Assembly: GCA_031379665.1 (NCBI GenBank)
Contig: JANNFI010000018.1
Coordinates: forward strand, 1 to 27,442
Length of the DNA stretch: 27,442 nt
Origin: SZUA-254 sp031379665
GTDB taxonomy: Bacteria; Bacteroidota; Ignavibacteria; UBA10030; SZUA-254
Direction: 5' to 3'
Below the pieces are notes generated by a model, which did not search any database, was not told the origin of the DNA, and worked only from the letters and a program-made list of their open reading frames with translations. This document shows, piece by piece, positions 6,892-12,496 of the stretch; the first letter of the stretch is position 1; the number at the start of each line of letters is the position of its first letter. Both the position numbers and the translations under genes were made by a program.

Positions 6892-6981
6892 AGGAGTAAC
6901 TCTGAACCACTCAGACCCAAAGAAGGGATCATCAACTTGAAGTCACAAATTGTGACTTCAAGTTGGGGTGGAGTACACTGA
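6889..6981 (+). pseudogene. Scrap of an ORF6N/Bro-N-type gene
   Basis: The frame from ATG 6889 encodes about 30 residues including NLKSQIVTSSWGG, which matches the conserved segment of the ORF6N domain (phage and selfish-element regulators; family members usually continue with a basic stretch and a PYAFTEQGV motif). Here the frame stops two codons later, and neither the N-terminal nor the following conserved segments are present. It is read as a remnant of an accessory gene, not a working one. The coding sequence of this segment is a perfect palindrome. Confidence 0.5.
6933..6965. repeat. Perfect 33-bp palindrome
   Basis: CAACTTGAAGTCACAA (6933-6948) and its exact reverse complement (6950-6965) surround a single central A. 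The arms are 16 bp with no mismatch, the longest perfect inverted repeat I found in the window. Confidence 0.9.
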
Positions 6982-7027
6982 TTATTGATTCCGCGATCCG
7001 CCCCGTTTGGAAGAGCCCAGCCCCTGT

Positions 7028-7056
7028 TTGACATTGGTTCACTAATACGTTAACTT
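7028..7056 (+). promoter_or_regulatory. Promoter-like sequence of higBA
   Basis: TTGACA, a perfect -35 box, is followed after 17 bases by TAACTT. The expected transcription start lies at or next to the TTG start codon of higB, implying a leaderless message; no Shine-Dalgarno site precedes that codon. Confidence 0.45.
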
Positions 7057-7061
7057 CCTCT

Positions 7062-7415
7062 TTGAGAACGATTGAGTTCTACAAAACCTCTTCCGGCCAT
7101 TGTCCGGTCGAAGAATTCCTCGATTCTCTCCAGGATCGTGATGCGAGAAAAATTGTCTGGGTCTTCCGCCTGGTCGAGAGATTGGCGATGGTTCCTCAAC
7201 AGTATTTAAAAAAGCTTGTCGGCACGGAACAATTGTGGGAAATACGCGTGCAGAGAGGTGGCCGGGATTACCGCTTCCTTGGTTTCTTCGATGGTCCGGC
7301 CGTGTTGATACTGACAGGCGGATTTTCAAAGAAACAGCAGAAGACTCCAATTCAGGAGATTGAAACGGCACAGAGGCGCCGAACCGATTACTTACAAAGG
7401 AGATCCCACTCGTGA
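7062..7415 (+). CDS. higB: HigB/RelE-type toxin (phage Gp49-like family)
   Basis: A 117-residue toxin of the RelE/HigB superfamily, Gp49-like branch. RTIEFYKTSSGHCPVEEFLDSL is the typical N-terminus; LKKLVGTEQLWEIRVQRGGRDYRFLGFF carries the conserved Leu-Trp-Glu-Ile-Arg and Arg-x-x-Tyr-Arg elements; ILTGGFSKKQQKTP holds the usual final Lys-rich strand. These toxins cut mRNA, mostly on the ribosome. The start codon is TTG, with no good alternative in frame. The 3' end overlaps higA by GTGA. Toxin first, antitoxin second is the normal higBA order. It looks intact. Confidence 0.88.
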   Translation: MRTIEFYKTSSGHCPVEEFLDSLQDRDARKIVWVFRLVERLAMVPQQYLKKLVGTEQLWEIRVQRGGRDYRFLGFFDGPAVLILTGGFSKKQQKTPIQEIETAQRRRTDYLQRRSHS

Positions 7416-7690
7416 GTGACGTAGAGCGATACATCGAGAAACGGAAAAAACGCAGTGCCAAATTTGCGAGGGATTTCGAGAGCGGGTACGAAGCCTTTGA
7501 ATTTAGTACAATGCTCCGTGATGCCAGGGAACGAGCCGGCATCACTCAGGAGATGATCGCAAAGAAGCTTCGGACAAAGAAATCCGCGATTTCCCGAATC
7601 GAAAACCACGCCCAGGATATCCGTCTTTCGACTCTTGGGAAATATGCCAAGGCGCTGGGTAAAAGGCTCAAGGTGGAACTCACCGATTGA
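7412..7690 (+). CDS. higA: HigA-type antitoxin with XRE helix-turn-helix
   Basis: A 92-residue antitoxin. The helix-turn-helix spans about residues 35-85: MLRDARERAGITQEMIAKKL, then KKSAISRIENHAQDIRLSTL and GKYAKALGKRLKVEL. The start is GTG 7412, supported by AAAGGAG nine bases upstream and by the four-base overlap with the toxin gene. It would bind HigB and repress the shared promoter. Confidence 0.9.
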   Translation: MSDVERYIEKRKKRSAKFARDFESGYEAFEFSTMLRDARERAGITQEMIAKKLRTKKSAISRIENHAQDIRLSTLGKYAKALGKRLKVELTD

Positions 7691-7700
7691 TCTCCACGCC

Positions 7701-7721
7701 TTTTCGATTTGGGCGGATATG
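7701..7721 (+). repeat. 21-bp repeat flanking higBA, right copy
   Basis: TTTTCGATTTG followed by GGCGGATATG, 11 bases past the higA stop. It matches 6871-6891 at 18 of 21 positions. Confidence 0.5.
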
Positions 7722-7752
7722 CCACATAACACGCACGTCGATGTATGTAACT

Positions 7753-7782
7753 GGGCAACAGCCGTGAGCCGATGGAAATGCG
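7753..7782 (+). repeat. 30-bp repeat flanking higBA, right copy
   Basis: Partner of 6753-6782 with four mismatches in 30. No coding frame explains the conservation. Confidence 0.65.
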
Positions 7783-7831
7783 ATATACGAACGGAAGACC
7801 CATCACGGCAACGCTTAATCGAGCCGTTCCC

Positions 7832-7860
7832 TTGTGATCGACCCAAATTTAGCCTATATG
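7832..7860 (+). promoter_or_regulatory. Sigma70-like promoter of the third phd gene
   Basis: TTGTGA and TATATG are 17 bases apart. The expected transcription start is near 7867, giving a leader of about 23 bases that contains the GGGAGG ribosome binding site of the antitoxin gene. Confidence 0.5.
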
Positions 7861-7889
7861 ATGGTCATCTCTAACCAACGGGAGGACCT

Positions 7890-8198
7890 ATGAAACTCAG
7901 CACTTCCGTAAAACCAATCAGCTATCTCAAGAACCACGCCTCTCGCTTGATACGAGACCTGGCCGAACGCCATGGCACCCTCATCGTTACCCTTAACGGA
8001 CAGGCCAAGGCCGTCCTTCAGGACATCCATACCTTCGAACGAACGCAGGAGAAGTTGGCCCTGCTGAAAATTCTGACTCGAAGCCAGCAAAACGTCCGAC
8101 GCGGCAGGGTAAAGTCCATCGATGCCACGTTTGCATCACTCGAACGACGAATCCGAGGCATTAAAAATGATAAGGTTCAGGGTTCAATTCGATCGTGA
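7890..8198 (+). CDS. Phd/YefM-family antitoxin (toxin truncated)
   Basis: A 102-residue antitoxin. KLSTSVKPISYLKNHASRLI is the N-terminal DNA-binding half; GTLIVTLNGQAKAVLQDIHT is the family core with the Asn-Gly turn; the helix FERTQEKLALLKIL and a long basic tail follow. The start has GGGAGG four bases upstream. Its last 32 bases overlap the start of a RelE/ParE-like toxin that is cut short after about 24 codons. The antitoxin frame itself is intact and has its own promoter, so it may still be expressed. Confidence 0.85.
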   Translation: MKLSTSVKPISYLKNHASRLIRDLAERHGTLIVTLNGQAKAVLQDIHTFERTQEKLALLKILTRSQQNVRRGRVKSIDATFASLERRIRGIKNDKVQGSIRS

Positions 8199-8253
8199 TG
8201 CTGCTGAGGACCTCTTTGAAAATTATAGAAATAAAAAAGGGACCCCCAATTGA
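8167..8253 (+). pseudogene. 5' fragment of a ParE/RelE-type toxin
   Basis: The frame from ATG 8167 begins MIRFRVQFDRDAAEDLFENY, the first strand and helix of a ParE/RelE-type toxin, then runs into the T-run and hairpin that terminate the converging lysine aminotransferase gene, stopping after 28 codons. The remaining 60-70 residues are absent. Reading into a terminator shows that the end is foreign to the toxin. It should be inactive. Confidence 0.75.
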
Positions 8254-8260
8254 GGGCCCC
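8233..8260 (-). terminator. Intrinsic terminator of the lysine aminotransferase gene
   Basis: On the minus strand GGGGCCCTC, loop AATT, GGGGGTCCC form a 9-bp stem (two G-U pairs) followed directly by six T. It lies 60 bp past the lat stop codon. This is a textbook Rho-independent terminator. Confidence 0.85.
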
Positions 8261-8319
8261 TGCTGAAAAGATTTGCTCTGGTGCCAGCCGGAATCCGGAT
8301 CCGACAGCGTACTGAATGC

Positions 8320-9693
8320 CTACCCCTTCAACCCCGAGAGTGCCTTCCTGATCATCCCCACCCCCTCATCGATCTGCTCGGCCGTAATGATAAGCGGCGG
8401 TCTGAACCGCATCGATTGCGATCCGCTCCCCAGGATCACGAGGCCAAGCTTGTAGGCATCGGCCCTCAGCTTGTTCCTGGTCTCAGTGTCGGGCAGGTCG
8501 AAGGCGCAGTAGAGCCCGCGTCCGCGGACATTACTGACGAGTGAAGGGAACTCGTCGGCAAGACCCTTCAGTTTCGACTGAAGATGCTCGCCCACCTTTG
8601 CCGCGTTCTCGACCAGCTTATCTTCGTGGATGATCTCGAGGTACTTCTGGCAACGCACCATGTCCACCAGGCCTCCACCCCACGTCGAATTGATCCGGCT
8701 CGCCACGGCGAAGACGTTCTCCTTCACTTCCTCGATCCGTTTCGACGCCATAAACCCGCACACCTGCGTCTTCTTGCCGAACGACATCAGGTCGGGCTTG
8801 ACGAAGTACTCGTGTGCCCACATCTTGCCGGTGAGCCCCACCCCGGTCTGCACCTCGTCGAAGATCAGCATCGCGTCGTTCTCGTCGGCCAGCTGGCGCA
8901 ATGCGACAAAGAACTCTTTTCTAAAATGATTGTCTCCGCCCTCCCCCTGGATCGGCTCTAGAATAATGGCCGCGATGTCGTCCTTATTATTGACGAACGC
9001 TTCCTTCATCTGAGTGACGGCCACCTTCTCGGTCTGCTCGGCGGCCCGGATGTTGTCCTCATTTAAGGGAAACTTCACCGCCGGGTTCAGGATCCTCGGC
9101 CACTTGAACTTGGGGTAGATATTCGTCTTGGTGGGGTCGGTGTTGGTGAGCGACATCGTATAGCCGCTGCGGCCGTGGAACGCCTGCCGGAAATGCATCA
9201 CCTGCATCCCCTTCTCTTCGGTGTACCCCTTCGCGAAGTTCTTCTTCACCTTCCAGTCGAACGCCGCCTTGAGGGCGTTCTCGACCGCGAGCGCGCCACC
9301 TTCGACGAAGAAGACGTGCGGCAGGTAGTCGGGCATCGCGAGCCGGCCGAACGTCTCGACGAACTCCGCCATCTCGACCGAGTAGGCGTCTGAGTTCGTG
9401 AGCTTGTTAAGCGCCGCGGCGGTGAGTCGTTCCAGGAACTTCTCGTCGTTCAATTTCGGATGGTTGAGCCCGATCGGCATCGACGCCACGAACGAGAAGA
9501 AATCGAGCAGCTCGCGTTTGGCCAGCGAGTCGTAGATGTACGGCCCGTGGCTATGCTTCAGGTCGACGACGAACCCGAGGTCGTCGACGAGCATATGCTT
9601 GGCGATGGTCGCGTGGACGGCGGCCGGTGTGATTTCACCTCGAACGGTCCTGTAGATGGCACTATCGGGGAAAACGCTTTTCGTGGTCGTCAT
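8320..9693 (-). CDS. lat: L-lysine 6-aminotransferase
   Basis: A 457-residue class III, PLP-dependent aminotransferase that moves the epsilon-amino group of L-lysine to 2-oxoglutarate, giving 2-aminoadipate 6-semialdehyde and glutamate. Features: FFVEGGALAVENALKAAFDW for cofactor phosphate binding, FRQAFHGRSGYTMSLTNTDP, Asp279 in IFDEVQTGVGLTGKMWAHEY, and the Schiff-base lysine in SFGKKTQVCGF (residue 307 or 308). The length and the GKKTQVCGF motif match LAT and not ornithine or GABA aminotransferases. The start has AGGAG six bases upstream. It ends at a strong terminator. The semialdehyde product could be oxidised by the aldehyde dehydrogenase at 18672-20153. Confidence 0.93.
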   Translation of the reverse strand: MTTTKSVFPDSAIYRTVRGEITPAAVHATIAKHMLVDDLGFVVDLKHSHGPYIYDSLAKRELLDFFSFVASMPIGLNHPKLNDEKFLERLTAAALNKLTNSDAYSVEMAEFVETFGRLAMPDYLPHVFFVEGGALAVENALKAAFDWKVKKNFAKGYTEEKGMQVMHFRQAFHGRSGYTMSLTNTDPTKTNIYPKFKWPRILNPAVKFPLNEDNIRAAEQTEKVAVTQMKEAFVNNKDDIAAIILEPIQGEGGDNHFRKEFFVALRQLADENDAMLIFDEVQTGVGLTGKMWAHEYFVKPDLMSFGKKTQVCGFMASKRIEEVKENVFAVASRINSTWGGGLVDMVRCQKYLEIIHEDKLVENAAKVGEHLQSKLKGLADEFPSLVSNVRGRGLYCAFDLPDTETRNKLRADAYKLGLVILGSGSQSMRFRPPLIITAEQIDEGVGMIRKALSGLKG

Positions 9694-9721
9694 AAGAAAC
9701 TCCTGATGGATAAATTCGGTG

Positions 9722-9788
9722 CTAAGAAGGGTTATTTGGAACGGGCCGGTTGAGCGCGGAGCTCACCGGGATGGAACGACCTTCTTAG
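9722..9788. repeat. 9-bp inverted repeat upstream of lat
   Basis: CTAAGAAGG (9722-9730) and CCTTCTTAG (9780-9788) are perfect inverted arms 49 bp apart, just upstream of the lat start on its strand. They could be paired operator half-sites or a leader structure; the sequence alone does not decide. Confidence 0.4.
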
Positions 9789-9934
9789 AAGAATTCCTGG
9801 TGTTCGAGGAGGGAGACGATGTAAGGGCGACCGGCCTTGGGAGTGGTCCTTTGGGGATGGCGCGAACTGCGCGTATGCTGTGATATCGGGCCGATCATGT
9901 ATCCAATATACGAAAATGGCGGGCCTTCGGCAAC

Positions 9935-9943
9935 GGGGGGGGG
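9935..9943. repeat. Nine-base G tract
   Basis: A run of nine G lies six bases beyond the stop of the glycoside hydrolase gene. It is outside coding sequence, so it would not change a reading frame unless the stop moved. Confidence 0.6.
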
Positions 9944-9949
9944 CAGGAC

Positions 9950-11563
9950 TCAAGGCACACTCAGCAATGCCACCTGATAGACGGCGTTCTGCAGGGTTGC
10001 CGCGAGAATAATGTTGGTTTTGCCACCGTCCAGGTCATACTGTTGATCGCTGACCAGTTCCGGAGCCGTGCTTGTCCCTTCTGTCCCGGATGGCGACACT
10101 CTGAATAGCTGGACTCTGATTTTTGTCGCCGATTGGAGCCCGGAAAGGGCATTGACGCCGGCGAGACGGATTCCCAGCGCGACGCCGGACGGGCCACCGT
10201 CTACATCGGCTACCCCAGTCAGTACCTGTGCGATGGCATTACCGGGCAACGCCTGGGACGATGGGGTCAGCACGGAAGCGAGACATAAAACCTGCCTGCG
10301 CTGTGCGTCGCCACAGACCCGTCCGTCAACACCCTGGGCATACAAACGATAGGCCCACCAGACGCTTCGGGGCTGGAATCCATCAGGCTCCAGCAAACCG
10401 TCAAGAGAGTTGTTGAAGCAATCACTGATACCCGAAGAGTCGCTCCAGCAGCTTCGTGCTGCGGCGTCCGCACCGCCGCGTTCAAGATATTGGATGTACA
10501 ACAGAGAGGAAGCGGGACTATAAATCTCGTAGGGACTGTTGTACTCATTGATGTGGATTTCACGCACATTCAGGGCTCCATTTGCCGACCCGTTGATGAA
10601 CCGTGCTCGGGCGTTGGCCAGGTCATCCTCGATACCTTGAATCGGATGGAAACCACCGAGTTCATGCCACGTCAGGACGTTTGCCTCGCAACCGTTTGCT
10701 ATGCAAAAGGCCGCGAACCGATCCAGGTACTCCTGATCGTAATGAGTGATGCTGGGTCCGGCGATGAGAGCATCGGGGCCCAATTCCGCGCGCAGAATGT
10801 TGTAAGCGCGCAGGTAGGTTTCGAAAAACTGCTGTTCCGTCCCATCCCAGAACTTCGTGTTGAAGGTCGGGTCTGGTTCATTCCAGATCTCCCAGACATC
10901 GATCTGGCCTCCGAGAAGTCGTGCCGTCGAGCGGATCAGGCTGTCGAACCGCACCGTATCGACCCAGGGCCGCCCGTTGGGCCAGCCATTTAACGGATAA
11001 TTCCACATGTCGGAGAGGAGAAGCTCGTACCGGGCCCCAAGCCCCCGGGCTCGCGCCGTGGGAACAACGTTCGGCGTGGTCCGCCAGAGCTTCGGAGCGA
11101 GGGGGGAGATCAGGCTGTCGTCGGGTGTGGGCAGACCGACGGAATTGAGGCCGTGCAACAAACCACTCATCGACTTGACGGGTGTTGTTTGAGCAAAATC
11201 TACATCGGATGCCGACCAGACCACCGTAACCTCCACCTCGCCGGCTTTTCCTCCAACCGTCGCGGCGATGATCGTGGCTCCTTCAGCAACCGGCGTCAGC
11301 AATCCATCGGCATTGACGGTCGCCACTGAATCATTGCTGCTGCGCCACGTTGCGGTCAGGCCGTCAATTGTGTCACCATTCGCGTCCATGGCGACCACGG
11401 TCAGCGGCATGACCTCCTGAATACCGACAACGGTGTGCGGAGCGGACACAGTCACCGTGTGGACCACCAGACCTTCACGCTGCTCCGCCCTCGTCTCCCA
11501 GGCGCTGACGCAGATGACAACTGACACTGCGATCACACCAAGTATGGTAAAGATTGCTTTCAT
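9950..11563 (-). CDS. Secreted clan GH-A glycoside hydrolase with N-terminal Ig-like domain
   Basis: A 537-residue exported enzyme. Residues 1-27 form a signal peptide (MKAIFTILGVIAVSVVICVS). Residues about 33-118 are a BIG2-type Ig-like domain (TWRSSNDSVATVNADGLLTP, then VAEGATIIAATVGG). The rest resembles a GH39-like TIM barrel: VWEIWNEPDPTF gives the Asn-Glu acid/base pair, and REIHINEYN after strand seven gives a probable nucleophile Glu. The C-terminal part looks like a beta domain. Substrate is unknown; GH39-type enzymes act on xylosides, iduronates or other plant and exopolysaccharide sugars. The start at 11563 was preferred over 11602 because it begins the signal peptide directly. Local GC is lower than in the core genes. 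Confidence 0.8.
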   Translation of the reverse strand: MKAIFTILGVIAVSVVICVSAWETRAEQREGLVVHTVTVSAPHTVVGIQEVMPLTVVAMDANGDTIDGLTATWRSSNDSVATVNADGLLTPVAEGATIIAATVGGKAGEVEVTVVWSASDVDFAQTTPVKSMSGLLHGLNSVGLPTPDDSLISPLAPKLWRTTPNVVPTARARGLGARYELLLSDMWNYPLNGWPNGRPWVDTVRFDSLIRSTARLLGGQIDVWEIWNEPDPTFNTKFWDGTEQQFFETYLRAYNILRAELGPDALIAGPSITHYDQEYLDRFAAFCIANGCEANVLTWHELGGFHPIQGIEDDLANARARFINGSANGALNVREIHINEYNSPYEIYSPASSLLYIQYLERGGADAAARSCWSDSSGISDCFNNSLDGLLEPDGFQPRSVWWAYRLYAQGVDGRVCGDAQRRQVLCLASVLTPSSQALPGNAIAQVLTGVADVDGGPSGVALGIRLAGVNALSGLQSATKIRVQLFRVSPSGTEGTSTAPELVSDQQYDLDGGKTNIILAATLQNAVYQVALLSVP

Positions 11564-11767
11564 AACGGATCTGCCTCGATCAGCTGTGGTGGAGGTCTGC
11601 ATGATCTATTCCACCCTCATGATAGTCGTCATGATTGGATCTCCAGGGAGAGGTTGTTCGCCGAATGTGGTCAGAAAGTGTCGTGAAATATCGGAAGAGA
11701 GGGGGAAAGAATCAACGAGGAACCGCGGGGATACGGGGGATAATACGCAAATAACCCCAGTGAATAA

Positions 11768-12058
11768 CCCATCAATAGGCCGTATGATCGGCTCATTACG
11801 ATTCCCACCCGCGGTAAGGATAAATTCAAATTTACTGAGTACTTTGAGAATGAGGTCCTGCGTAAACGGCCGTACCTGAAAAAGGAATGGTGTATATACG
11901 TAGTCGAAAACGCTGTTCACTCTGAAGCTCAGGGAAATGACCGGTACCGGTTCTGGGCGCCGGTTCGGAAATTTGGTGGACGATTTATTCGGGTAGTGAC
12001 GCTCAAGGATAAACGAACAATTCACAATGCGTTCCCAGATCGAGGGTATCAACCATGA
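11768..12058 (+). CDS. Partner of the DUF2283 gene, without a usable start codon
   Basis: The frame is open from 11768 to a TGA at 12056-12058 and overlaps the next gene by ATGA. Its product reads KFKFTEYFENEVLRKRPYLK, then KEWCIYVVENA, RFWAPVRKFGG, RFIRVVTLKDKRTIHNAFPD and RGYQP. This looks like the small partner protein I associate with DUF2283 genes, a possible TA-like pair. There is no ATG, GTG or TTG before the conserved part. An ATG at 11784 lies in another frame, so a one-base indel, a non-standard start (ATT 11795 or 11801) or 5' decay are all possible. The true 5' end is therefore open. Codon-level conservation and the coupling to DUF2283 argue that the frame is real. Confidence 0.5.
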   Translation, partial: PINRPYDRLITIPTRGKDKFKFTEYFENEVLRKRPYLKKEWCIYVVENAVHSEAQGNDRYRFWAPVRKFGGRFIRVVTLKDKRTIHNAFPDRGYQP

Positions 12059-12273
12059 AACTGAACTATCATTCCGAAACCGACTCTCTCTACATCGATC
12101 TCACCGAGCGTCCGAGTGCTGAGAGTCGGGAGATCTCCGAGGGTGTCGTCCTGGATTATGACGCCGATGGGCAACTTGTCGGCATCGATATCGACAACGC
12201 AAGTCGAAAGGTGGAGATGAAAAAGCTCGTCCTCAGTAAATTGCCTGGGCAGGTGGAAACGATCGCCGCATGA
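12055..12273 (+). CDS. DUF2283 family small protein
   Basis: A 72-residue protein of the DUF2283 family, recognised from MKLNYHSETDSLYIDLTERP and GVVLDYDADGQLVGIDIDNA. These proteins have no firmly established biochemical role; they are widespread, small, and often encoded next to another small gene, so an antitoxin-like role has been suspected. Here the upstream frame overlaps it by ATGA. The protein is complete. A damaged hicB-like gene follows 19 bp downstream on the same strand. Confidence 0.8.
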   Translation: MKLNYHSETDSLYIDLTERPSAESREISEGVVLDYDADGQLVGIDIDNASRKVEMKKLVLSKLPGQVETIAA

Positions 12274-12292
12274 GTAAAATAATTCCGGGGTG

Positions 12293-12496
12293 ATGATGTT
12301 TACGGCTATGGTGAACAAAGATTCGGGATGGTAGATCGGCTGGATCGGGGAAGTGCCGGGCGTCGATTGCCAGGAACAGACGCCGGACGCGCTCCTCGAG
12401 TCGCTGCGCGTGGCGCTTCGTGAAGCGCGCGTGTTCAATCGGACCGATGCCATGAACGTCAACGAACCGCTGCAGAAAACGCATCGCCGCCCTTAA
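12293..12496 (+). pseudogene. HicB-like antitoxin gene with an in-frame amber codon
   Basis: The frame from ATG 12293 (or 12296) encodes MMFTAMVNKDSGW, then a TAG at 12332-12334, then IGWIGEVPGVDCQEQT and LLESLRVALREARVFNRTDA. Family members usually read Trp-Tyr-Ile-Gly at this place, so the TAG probably replaces a Tyr codon by one base change. All the rest of the HicB core is in frame. It belongs to a different HicB subgroup from the one at 4282. No hicA is adjacent. Its end overlaps the tail of tamA, which converges on it. Confidence 0.75.

Larger units (their letters stand above)
6689..7061. other. Intergenic region between the symporter and higB
   Basis: No intact gene is visible. The region contains one copy each of two short repeats shared with the sequence after higA (6753-6782 and 6871-6891), a short open frame 6816-6899 that begins MGRPDYEDPLRRAS and has no recognised family, an ORF6N-like gene scrap with a perfect 33-bp palindrome (6889-6981), and a promoter-like sequence before higB. 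Confidence 0.6.

Noticed and set aside
9935..9943. Phase-variable poly-G tract
   Set aside because: It lies outside the coding region after the glycosidase stop and not in an evident promoter, so no switch can be proposed.
9732..9953. 73-codon minus-strand frame between lat and the glycosidase
   Set aside because: No ribosome binding site, no family features and a biased composition; it covers the inverted repeat and leader region of lat.
602..12334. Alternative genetic code with reassigned stops
   Set aside because: TAA and TAG both end many intact genes in the window (for example hicA with TAG), so the two in-frame stops are better explained by decay.
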